64,000 nt of DNA from Rhodanobacter sp. 7MK24 (GTDB lineage: Bacteria > Pseudomonadota > Gammaproteobacteria > Xanthomonadales > Rhodanobacteraceae), in NCBI RefSeq assembly GCF_014842995.1, contig NZ_JACYXL010000010.1, positions 62,001 to 126,000 on the forward strand, read 5' to 3'. Every line of letters begins with the position of its first letter. The stretch's first letter is position 1. A model generated the notes under the pieces. That model did no database searches and had not been told where the DNA came from. It saw only the letters and a list, made by a program, of their open reading frames with translations. This document shows, piece by piece, positions 49,271 to 58,639 of this stretch. The translations under genes and the position numbers were made by a program.

Positions 49271-52120
49271 TCAGACTCCCACGGCGGTAGAGGCAGCGCC
49301 GCTATCCGGCAACAGCACATACAGGCCCATTACATCGACAGGCAGGCTGGCCGTGACCTGGTAGCTGCCTCGGCCTTCGGCAGCTTCACGCACGCGGCGG
49401 TGGTCGGCCAGCAGCACCTGGGCGCGGGCCTTGGCCATGGCCTCCAGCTGAGGTTGCCAGCCGGGCAAGGCTTCGAGGGCCGTCTGCAACTGACGATCAC
49501 GCAGTGACGCGGGCATGTTGCGGGTGGCTTCGGCGCCCAACAATTGGCGGGTCATGTCGGGGGCGAGCTCGGCAAAGGGTTCAGAGCCACTGGCTGCCAC
49601 GGCAACAGCTTCCTCGCACATCAGCAGACGCGTCTGGCTGCCATGGGTGGCGGTGAGCTGGTGGCGGATGCGCAGCAGCAGCACGGTGGTCTTAAGCGAC
49701 ACCTCCTGCACGAATGCGGCGCCGGCACGGGCGACGACCGCATCGTCAGCCGCAAGCGCGCCATCGTCGAGCGCTTGCTCCAGCAGCGTGTCGGCCAGCA
49801 CCGACACCAGGGGGTGCGTGCGGTGGATAAAGGTGGCACCCTGCGCCGCGGGTTGGTGAAAGTCGATGCGCAAGGTGTGGGCCAGGCCTTCGGCCGCAAG
49901 GCGCTCACGCACGGCAGGAGGCAGGTGCTCAGTCAACAGCTTGAAGTGCTGCTTGATGGGTTGCAGCGGCGCCCCGAGCTGGGCTGTGGCACGGCTGACG
50001 AAGCGCTCGACTTCGGCGTCGTCACCGAGCACTGCGGCGGACTTGCGCCATTCCGGGAGCACATCTTCGGGCTTGAGGCGCCGCTGGGCAAATATGCTGC
50101 GGTTCTGCTTCGCCTTCTCCCTGGCACTCTGCCAAGCAAGGTCGATTTCCTTCGCTGGCTCGCCGAAAAGGTCCAGCTGTGACTGAGCATTGAGCGCACC
50201 CTTGCGCAGCAGCACGGCGTTCATCAGCGCCTGGGTGAGCTTGCCCTCATTGTCGGGCATGGGCACCAGCACGCCCAGCTCCTTGCGAATACTCTCGGCT
50301 TTGCGCAGGATGACCTGCAGGACGGCACCATCAACGGGGTTGTCCTCGCCGTACAGCATGGTGCTACGCACCTCGCGGGCTTTCTGCCCGAAACGGTCCA
50401 CGCGTCCTTCGCGCTGCTCGTGACGGGTCGGGTTCCAACTGAGGTCGTAATGAACAACGGCGGTGAACAGACTCTGCAGGTTAATACCCTCGGACAGACA
50501 GTCCGTGGCTACCAAGACGCGGGACTCGCTCTCGCCCAACTGGTCGACCGCCGCCTCTCTTTCGTCGGGTGTCAGCTCGCCGGTCACGGCCCTGACGGTG
50601 ACGGACTTGAACTTTTCCTGTAGGGCCGCTGCCAGGTAATGCGCCGTTGCGATGTAGCGGCAGAAGACGACGGGCTGGAAGCCTTCCTTCAGAAGCAGGG
50701 CCACGTGTTCCTGCAGCTTGGCGAGCTTGGGGTCTTTCTGTTGGCCGGCGAGTGCGGCAGCGCTGGCCATCAGGGCGTCCAGGCGCTGGCTGTCTTCGGT
50801 CTTGGCGCCCGGCTCGAGGTCGTCAGTGGACAGCGCATCGTCGGTGCCATCCAGCACGCGGTCGGTAGCCTGGGACTCGAATTCTTCGAGCGAGGTAACT
50901 TCAGTCTGGCCCGCTTCGTCCAGAGCGCCTTGCAGTCGGGTGCGCAGCGCGTTCACCGCAGCGGCCGGGGACGACGAGATACAGCGCAGCAGCGCCAGGG
51001 CCGCCCACCAGTTCATGCGCTGCTCGCGCAGCGCTCGCCCTTCGAAGCGCTCGACCAACTCACGGGCATACGCCAGCACGTCGTTGAACAGCTGGCCCCA
51101 CGCGCCGGTGAGCTTGTAAGTGATTTCGGCCGAGCGCCGCTCGGGGAACATTGAGGTGTCCTGCCATTCTGCGATGTCAGCCCGGCGTCGCTGGACGAAG
51201 TGCCGGGACAGGTCTTCGCGCAGGTCACTGCGCTGGCCCGCGGGAAGGTCCTTCAACTGGGTGAAGTCAGCCCGTAGCAGGCCCAGCAGGTTGAAGAAGG
51301 CCTCATCGTCCCCGCTGTGAGGTGTCGCGGTGAGCAGCACCAGGTGACGCGCCGCGCCGGCTGCCAGGCCCTTGAGCAGTTGATAGCGCTGCTGGCGGCC
51401 CTGGCCAGCCTGGGTGCAGGTGTGTGCCTCGTCGACGATGACGAACTCGGGACAGAAGCGCTGGAAGGCTTCACGCCGGCGCTCCGACTTGATGTAGTCC
51501 AGGCTCACCACCGTGTAGGGGTGAGCATGGAACACCGAGGTGCCGGGCGGCAGGTCGCGCTCCAGACGGTCAGCGGTATTCGAGCGAACGACGACAGCCT
51601 GGATGTGGAAGCGCTCCGCCAGCTCGCGCTGCCACTGCTCGCAGAGATGCGGTGGGCACAGCACAGCCAGGCGCTGGATTTCACCGCGGTCGAGCAGCTC
51701 TCGGGCGATGAGCGCGCCTTCAATCGTCTTGCCGATGCCGACGTCGTCGGCAATAAGGAGTCGCACCGTCGGCTGCTTGAGCGCCATGAGCAGCGGCACG
51801 AGCTGATAGGCGCGCGGCTCGACGGCGATGTTGCCGAAGCTGCGGAACGGGCCTGCACCGCTTCGGAGCTTTAGTTGTAGGGCATCGAGCAGCAGTTGGC
51901 TGGCCGAATGGTTGCGCGCTTGGGCGGCCGAGGGCCAAGGGAACGTGGCCGGCCGGACCGGCTGGCGTTCCAAGGGTAGGTAAATGAGCGTCTCATCGCG
52001 CTCACCTCCGCCTAGGGGGCGCAAGCGCAGGGTTTCCGCGTCGGACTCAGGCAGGACTATCCATTCTCGGCCACGGGCAGAAATCAAGCTGCCTGGCACA
52101 AAGTTAATGCTCGTCATCAA
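49271..52120 (-). CDS. SNF2-family helicase, DrmD-like
   Basis: This 949-residue superfamily 2 helicase of SNF2/RapA type resembles DISARM DrmD. Motif I is LIADDVGIGKTIEGALIARE (about 125), motif II FVIVDEAHTCTQ (about 228), motif III LLTATPHSGDDEAFF, and the helicase C motif VI WNPTRHEQREGRVDRFGQ (about 563). The N terminus FVPGSLISARGREWIVLPES is typical of DrmD-like proteins. The ATG overlaps the stop of the upstream helicase by four bases (ATGA), so the two helicases are translationally coupled. It is predicted to translocate on double-stranded DNA. Confidence 0.88.
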   Translation of the reverse strand: MMTSINFVPGSLISARGREWIVLPESDAETLRLRPLGGGERDETLIYLPLERQPVRPATFPWPSAAQARNHSASQLLLDALQLKLRSGAGPFRSFGNIAVEPRAYQLVPLLMALKQPTVRLLIADDVGIGKTIEGALIARELLDRGEIQRLAVLCPPHLCEQWQRELAERFHIQAVVVRSNTADRLERDLPPGTSVFHAHPYTVVSLDYIKSERRREAFQRFCPEFVIVDEAHTCTQAGQGRQQRYQLLKGLAAGAARHLVLLTATPHSGDDEAFFNLLGLLRADFTQLKDLPAGQRSDLREDLSRHFVQRRRADIAEWQDTSMFPERRSAEITYKLTGAWGQLFNDVLAYARELVERFEGRALREQRMNWWAALALLRCISSSPAAAVNALRTRLQGALDEAGQTEVTSLEEFESQATDRVLDGTDDALSTDDLEPGAKTEDSQRLDALMASAAALAGQQKDPKLAKLQEHVALLLKEGFQPVVFCRYIATAHYLAAALQEKFKSVTVRAVTGELTPDEREAAVDQLGESESRVLVATDCLSEGINLQSLFTAVVHYDLSWNPTRHEQREGRVDRFGQKAREVRSTMLYGEDNPVDGAVLQVILRKAESIRKELGVLVPMPDNEGKLTQALMNAVLLRKGALNAQSQLDLFGEPAKEIDLAWQSAREKAKQNRSIFAQRRLKPEDVLPEWRKSAAVLGDDAEVERFVSRATAQLGAPLQPIKQHFKLLTEHLPPAVRERLAAEGLAHTLRIDFHQPAAQGATFIHRTHPLVSVLADTLLEQALDDGALAADDAVVARAGAAFVQEVSLKTTVLLLRIRHQLTATHGSQTRLLMCEEAVAVAASGSEPFAELAPDMTRQLLGAEATRNMPASLRDRQLQTALEALPGWQPQLEAMAKARAQVLLADHRRVREAAEGRGSYQVTASLPVDVMGLYVLLPDSGAASTAVGV

Positions 52121-55100
52121 TGCAGCTTCTCTTTCAGCAGCTGAGTAAGCTGCTTGACTATGTAGTGACTAGGACTGCTCGGCTTCGCGATTGAACTGTG
52201 GCCTTCGCCGGGCACCGTGAAGGTCTCACCGGGGCTCGCTGCGGCGTCTGTCAACGGGACCACATCGTCATCAGTACCAATGAAGTTGCAGATGTAGCAG
52301 CCGCTCTTCGTGGCGCACCACTTCTTCCAGGCCTCATTGGTCTGGAGGAGTGCACCGGAGCTCTTGCTGAGCACCTGCACCTGCGGATGCGCCGAGAGCG
52401 CCGGCAAGTGCTTGGCTAGACCGGCGAGAGACGAGCCTGTAGTTGGAGAAGCAAGCAATGCCACACAACGTGTTCTGTCACCGAGCTCGGCAGGAAGGAG
52501 ACCTAACCCGCATACCTCACTTAGCATCTTCCTGACGAGAATCCCTCCAAGGCTATGTGCCACGAACGCAACCGACGCATATCCCTTCAGCAATACCTCG
52601 CTACCCAAGTGTTTCGCCAGTGAGAACAGGTCGGTCCCACCGAAAAAGTGTGATTCATAGATGTATTTCGTGCACTTCGCGGGAACCGCTTCCTTGAGAT
52701 ATTCAGGAAGCTGTCCAAAGGTGGCATCGCCACCTCCTAGTCCGTGGACGAACACGACCAGCGTGTCATTCCTCACCTGAGCCAAAGCCTCTTGAACATC
52801 GTGCAATCCAAACGAGCATTGCACTGCTGCTCCGTACAATGGATTGGTCGTGGTACCTGCATCTGGTTTCGCGGCCTCGATAGCCCGGCGCAGGTTGAAT
52901 GCATGGAGTAGCTTCATCATCAGATTCGCCAAGATACTTCCCTGGCGAATCTCCCCCACAAACTCAATGTCTTCTGGAAGACAGCCCGCGGCCTCGCATA
53001 CCACTTTTGTGACCGTTCGCCTCGCTGCATCTGGATCTTCGCCATAAGGCACATTAAGGCGTAGGCTCACTTCGACAACGTCGTCGAGCTGTCGCGACGA
53101 GGTCGCAACTTGGAGCGGCCGGCCGAACAAATCGCTATTCCCGGCAAAGATGTTTGGCCACGTTGCGACGTCTGAGGAGAACCGCACAACTAAGTAGCCG
53201 AGTTCGTCAAGGGCCTGGTTGATGCCCTTGTCGTGAGCTTGCCGCGATTTCGTTTCGTGATGTGGCCCGTCAATGAAGACTGCGAGATTCAGGTCGTCAT
53301 AAAAGAAGTCGGCGGTGGCCTTGATACCTGGAACTGCGTACTGACCGCGGTCTGGCTTGCGGTACCCGTGCTTGGCCACGAATTCAAGCCAGTCGTGCTC
53401 CAAAGAGCTCCCGGCTGTTCGCGATAACTCGGCATCGTGCTGATCAGGGTCACGCCCTTGTGTTCCCCGGCGAGCGAGCGCGTTGGTCAGACGACAGAGG
53501 ATGTCTAGCAACAGGCCGCCGGCGTCTTTGTCCTTGCGGTCGATGAGCTTGTGGTCGGGCTGGTTGTAGTACGACAGCAGGCAGCGGTAACAACCGGCCT
53601 CGCACAGCGGGTTGCCTTTGTGGTCCAGCTCTTCGGTCAGCTCTTTCCGGGTCCATGGCTGACCAGCAGGCGGCGTCACGAAATGCATGACCTCAAGCGC
53701 CTTAGCAGCAACGGCGGACATGGCTTCAGGTTCAGTGGCTAAGCGTGTCAGCACGCCGGCACCACCTTCGGCGGCCTCGAACAGCAGGATGGACTGGCGG
53801 TTGTCGCGGGTGGGCAGCGGCTCGGCCATCAGCTCGCTTTCTTCGAGCTGATATATCGCCTCGATGCCGCGCTTGAGCGCATATTGCAAGGTCGTCAGCG
53901 TCTCGGTTTCGAGCTCGCCCAAGCCGTGATGCGGCCGCACGATGAGGATGTTCCGGCGATCCTCCACATAAGGCACGATGCGCTGTGGAGGTGTCTTGTC
54001 CGGCGGCGCCTCGCCCTCGGTCTCGGACGCTCCATTGCCGTCGTCGACACCGCCGACCCAGTGGCCGGTCACGGGGTTCATCATGAAACCCTGGATGGAC
54101 TTTTCCTTGCGACGGCGCCAGCCGAAGTTCATGCGCCAGACAGTGGCCGCCGGACCGTATTGCATCTCCAGCAATGGACCTTGCTCGTCCTCGATCACTG
54201 TGGTGACCATCTGCAGCTTTCCATCGGCTTCGGCGAATTGCAGCGTGGTCTGCATCTCATAGCCTTGGCGCACGCGCTCTTCTTCATTCGCTGTGATGCG
54301 TTCGGCACGCTTCGTCGAGACGTTCTCGATGCGGTAGAGGTTCTTGACCTCGGGCGCGCCGGACAGCGAGGCGCCGCAGGATACGCAGCGGTCTGCATCA
54401 CGCTGGGACCTGAAGTGGCCATAGCCGCAGGTCGGGCACAAGCGTGCGACTTCGGTCGGCAGCTTGGCGCCTTCGGTCACCTGGCCCTGGCCGGTGATGG
54501 TCAGCAGGGCTTTAGTGACGCGGTACTGACTGCCCTCATGATAGATAAGGCTGTAAGGGCCGAACTCGCTCAATGCCAGGAAGCGCGGACGCGACAAGAA
54601 ACTCTCACGCCCTATCGAGCCCCGCCGCGCAGGCAAGTAGGCCAGCAGCGGCAGACGTGGGAAGTTATAGCCTGGAAGGAAGCCCTGGGAGGCTAGGTAG
54701 CGGTAGGTGTAGAAATCCGAGTTGAAGGCGCTGTCGCCAGCCAGCAGCAGGTCACGCTGCTTGCGAGCCTCGTTGTGGCGCTGCTGGGCTTCGCGGCGCT
54801 CGCGTTCCGAGGCGGTAGGGTTATTCTCGATCTTAAAGTTAAGCTCGATAGCTTGTGCCGTCGCGCGATACAGATCGCGCCAGCGTTGCAGCGCGCTGTC
54901 GAACTCGCGGTACGCCCGTTGGAAGACCGAATCGGCCCATTGCTCGCTGTACCAAGGCGCATTCTGCGCCGTGAGCTCGTTGGCCAGCATGCCCAGGACC
55001 TTAAGGCCGCGCTGGTGGGCGCGCCTCTTCGCGTCAGGCCTGTCGAGGTCGGCGACCACGTCTTCGGCAACCGGCAGCCCTTCAGGCTCGTTCATATCGA

Positions 55101-58100
55101 GCAGGTCGCGGACGCTATTACCTAGGCGCTTGCTGGTCTCGGCTAGCCAAATGGCGTGCATGTGGCTCTTGACCAGTTCCAGGTTGGCCAGATCCAGTGT
55201 CGGTGCATTGACCTGCCCGTGCACCATGCGCACCGGGTCGCGGAAGTAGTACTGGTCATGCGGGCTCTGCGATGCGCAATAGGTGATGACTAAGGCGGGC
55301 TGGCCGGCGCGTCCTGCACGGCCGCTGCGCTGCGCGTAGTTGGCCGGCGTAGGCGGCGCGTTGCGCATGTAGACCGTGTTCAGCGACGAGATGTCAACGC
55401 CCAGCTCCATGGTCGGCGAGCAGAACAACACCGGCAGCCATTCGAGCTCGGCGCCGTTCTTCTTGCGCCAGTCATCGCGGTCTTTATTGGTGTAGCGAAA
55501 GCGGGCTTCTCGCTCGAGTCGGTCGTCCTGCTCAACCTGGGCCGTATGCTCGCGGGCCTCGAAGTCGAAGAGCTGGTGTACTGGACTGGCCAGCAACCCC
55601 GCTATGTTGCGGTACAGGGCTCGGAAGAACTTGTTGTCCTCCGCCTGGCGCTGACTCTGGCCTGAGCCAGCCTCCCACAGCAACGCCGTGCCATTGAGCT
55701 GCCAGCCTGTGAGGCCGACATCGGTCTCTTCCCGCTTGACCAAGCCGTAGGACTCGGCAGCCTTGAGCAGCGCGGAGACGACGTCCGGGTATGTCTGGTC
55801 GTTGATGTCCTTGTAGTAGGGGTTACCGCCGCCCCAAGTGCTGCTTTTGCGAAGTTCGCGGCCAAACCGTGAACGGCTAGAGCCGATGAACAAAAAATCC
55901 TCGATCTGCACACGGCGACCGCGGCGGTCGGATTCTTCGCGTGGACGTGAGATAACGAACCATCGAGCCGGCACGGGCCGCTCGTCTTCGGTAAATCCCC
56001 AGGGCTCGCGTAGGTTGGCGTAGCTCTGGGTGCGCAGCTGCTCAAGTTCGGAGCGGTCGAGATAGCGTGTGGCGATGCAGAGCCCTTGGCGCATGAAATC
56101 GAACAACTCGCGTAGGACCTTGGCCCTCTCGTCCGGAGTGGCAGCCCGCAAGACCAGGGGGGCATCAGCCCACTCGGCAGCATCAGCAGCGAGGTCGTCG
56201 ATGTCCTGATAGCCGATGCGAATCAGGCCAAGCTGTTCAAGGTTGGGATTGTTGTAGCGCCAACCGCGCCTCAGGTCAAAGTAGGTGCGGTAACCCAGGA
56301 TGCCGCGCATAGCCTCCTGTACTTGCCGCCGTGTGTTGCCCTTGACCTCGGGCTGCTGCATGTACTCGGCTCGGACCGCTGGATCGTCGCGGTGGAAGCC
56401 CAGGGCTTCGAAGACTGCATTGGCGACCTCGCGCTCGGAAAGCGCTTGGTCATTGCCCTTCTGCAAGGCAGACAGCAGCGCCGCGCGAGTCAATAGAACT
56501 TGCAGGAAGTCGTTGAAGTGGCCAGCCTGCAGCGCGGCATCCTGCCGGTTGTCGGAGAAACCTAGAACCTTCTTGGCCTCGGCCGACAGCTGCTGATCCT
56601 GCTCGTATAGGTAGCGCAGCGCCGACAAAGTGAGCACCGTCGTGGCTGAGCTTCGGCCTTCGCCCGACAGCGAGGTAAGACGCAAGGCATCCTTACCTGA
56701 GGAGGTGTGGCTGACACCGCAGGCCAGGCAGAAGCGGAACGCCCCGGGAATAAACCAAGCCTGCAGACCCTTGTCGTCGGTGACGCCGCCGTCCGGACGC
56801 ACCTTTACCGCCTGCGGCACGAACTTGCGCTGAGCCGATTTGATACGCCATTCGCCGTCGGCACGCTCCTCCAGCCAAGTTTCAGGGTAGCGCTCCAGAG
56901 CCTCCGGCTCCCAAATGCCGCGACCGTCCGGCATCAGGAAGCCGAACTTCACCTGTTCGTCGTCGTGTTGCCGCTCGTCGATGTTGCGCACATCGAAGCC
57001 TCGGCCCTCGGGGCCGTCGGTGTCCCAGACCGGGATGTACTCCTGGCCGCAGTCGCGGCAGAAGTGCACGTGGTAGTAGCGCCGCTGCCGGTCGTCGTCG
57101 CCTGAAACGAACTGCTGCCCATCCAGCGTGATGGCTCGATGGTTGGGCACTTCGAGCGTCGTGTAGACCTTGCCGCCGCCAGCGATGAACTGGTGCAGCT
57201 TGAAGGCGAATAAGCTTTTACCAGCGCCGTCAGTAACAGCGTACGCGCGAAGCATGAACTTCTGCAGGTAAGTCTGGCAGTTCGCGACGGATTCGCCGGA
57301 GGCCTCGTGCAACAGCTGTGATGCATCTGCGAGTGTGCGCGGGCGTGCACGACGCAGCTTGTCGTCTTCGTAGGTCAAGCCTAAGGTGAGTTCCACCCAG
57401 ACGGACATTGGATGCGCAGCCATGGCCTCGAAGCCGAGATCCATAGGCACGCCGGCACGGATGGCCGCGCCGAGCTCGCTCCGTACGGTTTCGAGCGTCT
57501 GGTTCTCAGGCGTCGTTCGGCGCAGGGTTTCGGTGATGACGTTGCGGTCCGCAATGGATGTGCCAAACAGACGCCGCGCCACCTTCGCCACCACGGCGTT
57601 GCGCTCCATTTGCGTGCCTTCGGACGCCATCGTGGCTGAGGTGCCGATGCAGATGAGTTCGTCAGATAGAGCTTCGCGCACGCGACGCACTAGTAGCGCC
57701 ACGTCGGCGCCTTGGCGACCGCGATACGTGTGTAATTCGTCGAGGACCAGGAAACGCAGACCTTTGGCGTTGCGCATCACCGCCTTGTCAATGTCGTTCT
57801 GCCGGGTCATCAGCAGCTCGAGCATCATGAAGTTGGTCAGGAGGATGTCCGGCGGCGTGGCGGCCATAGCCTGACGCTCTTCATCGGACTCCTGCCCTGT
57901 GTAGCGCCCGAAGGTCACGGCCTGGGCGGCAGAGTCTGAACCCAGGAACTTCTTCAACTCCTCAAGTTGCGAGTTAGCTAGCGCGTTCATCGGATAGATG
58001 ACGATTGCGCGTGTGCGAGGTGCCGGGTCGGCCTTCTTAGCCTTGAGGCATGCATCGACAACCGGAATGAAATAGCTGAGAGACTTGCCCGAGCCCGTTC

Positions 58101-58509
58101 CAGTAGTCAGCACGTAACTCTCGCCGGCCAATGCCAAGTTAATGGCCTCGGCCTGGTGCTTGTACAACGGCAGCGTAACGCCAGCCGAGCTAGCCGATTT
58201 CCCAAGCCGAAAGATTCCAGAGCACTCTGGGGCCAGCTGACCAGCCTGGACCAGCTCGTCGACCGTGCCGCCCGATTGGTAGTTCGGGTTGATTTGGATG
58301 AGCGGCTCAGGCCAATAACGCTGGCTGTCGTACTCGCTGTCGACAAAGGCCTTGATATCGCCGGACCGGATGCGCGTGAAGCTGCGCGTGAACTGCTCGT
58401 ACTCGCCGACGAGGTGTTCTCGAAAATCGAAGACGTCCACCACTTCCCCCTGTGTTGGCCGCTTAGCGGCTTTTCGACTGTCTTTGCTGGACTTGGATAC
58501 CCTGTTCAT
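52117..58509 (-). CDS. DEAD helicase-DUF1998-nuclease-alpha/beta hydrolase fusion (DruE/DrmA-B-like)
   Basis: This 2,130-residue multidomain protein is the centre of the operon. A superfamily 2 helicase core has motif I LTTGTGSGKSLSYFIP (about 134), motif II DELH (about 255) and motif VI QRSGRAGRAGQ (about 1058), with CRDCGQEY inserted. A zinc finger follows (CPTCGYG and CVSCGASL), then a DUF1998 region with CEAGCYRCLLSYYNQP (about 1540-1660). A DUF559/Vsr-like nuclease segment is at 1700-1785 (EHDWLEFVAKHGYRKP, FIDGPHHE). A C-terminal hydrolase (1910-2130) has FVHGLGGGD, nucleophile AHSLGG (about 1983), Asp in GTDDDVVP (about 2077) and His in GEGHSS (about 2100). The 47-base overlap with the RHH gene suggests the GTG at 58440 (behind AGGGGGA) may be the true start. 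Confidence 0.88.
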   Translation of the reverse strand: MNRVSKSSKDSRKAAKRPTQGEVVDVFDFREHLVGEYEQFTRSFTRIRSGDIKAFVDSEYDSQRYWPEPLIQINPNYQSGGTVDELVQAGQLAPECSGIFRLGKSASSAGVTLPLYKHQAEAINLALAGESYVLTTGTGSGKSLSYFIPVVDACLKAKKADPAPRTRAIVIYPMNALANSQLEELKKFLGSDSAAQAVTFGRYTGQESDEERQAMAATPPDILLTNFMMLELLMTRQNDIDKAVMRNAKGLRFLVLDELHTYRGRQGADVALLVRRVREALSDELICIGTSATMASEGTQMERNAVVAKVARRLFGTSIADRNVITETLRRTTPENQTLETVRSELGAAIRAGVPMDLGFEAMAAHPMSVWVELTLGLTYEDDKLRRARPRTLADASQLLHEASGESVANCQTYLQKFMLRAYAVTDGAGKSLFAFKLHQFIAGGGKVYTTLEVPNHRAITLDGQQFVSGDDDRQRRYYHVHFCRDCGQEYIPVWDTDGPEGRGFDVRNIDERQHDDEQVKFGFLMPDGRGIWEPEALERYPETWLEERADGEWRIKSAQRKFVPQAVKVRPDGGVTDDKGLQAWFIPGAFRFCLACGVSHTSSGKDALRLTSLSGEGRSSATTVLTLSALRYLYEQDQQLSAEAKKVLGFSDNRQDAALQAGHFNDFLQVLLTRAALLSALQKGNDQALSEREVANAVFEALGFHRDDPAVRAEYMQQPEVKGNTRRQVQEAMRGILGYRTYFDLRRGWRYNNPNLEQLGLIRIGYQDIDDLAADAAEWADAPLVLRAATPDERAKVLRELFDFMRQGLCIATRYLDRSELEQLRTQSYANLREPWGFTEDERPVPARWFVISRPREESDRRGRRVQIEDFLFIGSSRSRFGRELRKSSTWGGGNPYYKDINDQTYPDVVSALLKAAESYGLVKREETDVGLTGWQLNGTALLWEAGSGQSQRQAEDNKFFRALYRNIAGLLASPVHQLFDFEAREHTAQVEQDDRLEREARFRYTNKDRDDWRKKNGAELEWLPVLFCSPTMELGVDISSLNTVYMRNAPPTPANYAQRSGRAGRAGQPALVITYCASQSPHDQYYFRDPVRMVHGQVNAPTLDLANLELVKSHMHAIWLAETSKRLGNSVRDLLDMNEPEGLPVAEDVVADLDRPDAKRRAHQRGLKVLGMLANELTAQNAPWYSEQWADSVFQRAYREFDSALQRWRDLYRATAQAIELNFKIENNPTASERERREAQQRHNEARKQRDLLLAGDSAFNSDFYTYRYLASQGFLPGYNFPRLPLLAYLPARRGSIGRESFLSRPRFLALSEFGPYSLIYHEGSQYRVTKALLTITGQGQVTEGAKLPTEVARLCPTCGYGHFRSQRDADRCVSCGASLSGAPEVKNLYRIENVSTKRAERITANEEERVRQGYEMQTTLQFAEADGKLQMVTTVIEDEQGPLLEMQYGPAATVWRMNFGWRRRKEKSIQGFMMNPVTGHWVGGVDDGNGASETEGEAPPDKTPPQRIVPYVEDRRNILIVRPHHGLGELETETLTTLQYALKRGIEAIYQLEESELMAEPLPTRDNRQSILLFEAAEGGAGVLTRLATEPEAMSAVAAKALEVMHFVTPPAGQPWTRKELTEELDHKGNPLCEAGCYRCLLSYYNQPDHKLIDRKDKDAGGLLLDILCRLTNALARRGTQGRDPDQHDAELSRTAGSSLEHDWLEFVAKHGYRKPDRGQYAVPGIKATADFFYDDLNLAVFIDGPHHETKSRQAHDKGINQALDELGYLVVRFSSDVATWPNIFAGNSDLFGRPLQVATSSRQLDDVVEVSLRLNVPYGEDPDAARRTVTKVVCEAAGCLPEDIEFVGEIRQGSILANLMMKLLHAFNLRRAIEAAKPDAGTTTNPLYGAAVQCSFGLHDVQEALAQVRNDTLVVFVHGLGGGDATFGQLPEYLKEAVPAKCTKYIYESHFFGGTDLFSLAKHLGSEVLLKGYASVAFVAHSLGGILVRKMLSEVCGLGLLPAELGDRTRCVALLASPTTGSSLAGLAKHLPALSAHPQVQVLSKSSGALLQTNEAWKKWCATKSGCYICNFIGTDDDVVPLTDAAASPGETFTVPGEGHSSIAKPSSPSHYIVKQLTQLLKEKLH

Positions 58510-58639
58510 CGCAATGCTGACGGACCAGCACTTCTACAAGGTTGGCTAGTGTTCTGTGCTCTCGGTACGCTGCCAGGCGGATCAGCTCCTTCAATTCGGG
58601 CGAGACCCGAAGGTTGAGGGTTTCTGTCTTGCGTTCCAT
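58463..58639 (-). CDS. ribbon-helix-helix DNA-binding protein
   Basis: This 58-residue protein starts MERKTETLNLRVSPELKELI and has the classic RHH pattern: a first beta strand ETLNLRVSP, then two helices (KELIRLAAYREHR and LANLVEVLVRQHC). It is predicted to be a dimeric repressor, as in antitoxin and CopG/Arc families. It overlaps the helicase frame by up to 47 bases and is the first gene of the operon, so it may control expression of the whole defence locus. The longer frame to 58870 is not supported. Confidence 0.75.
   Translation of the reverse strand: MERKTETLNLRVSPELKELIRLAAYREHRTLANLVEVLVRQHCDEQGIQVQQRQSKSR

Noticed and set aside
42286-58509. Canonical DISARM or BREX
   Set aside because: There is no DrmC, DrmB as a separate gene, BrxA/B/C/L or PglZ; only some components match, and a DruE-like fusion is present instead.
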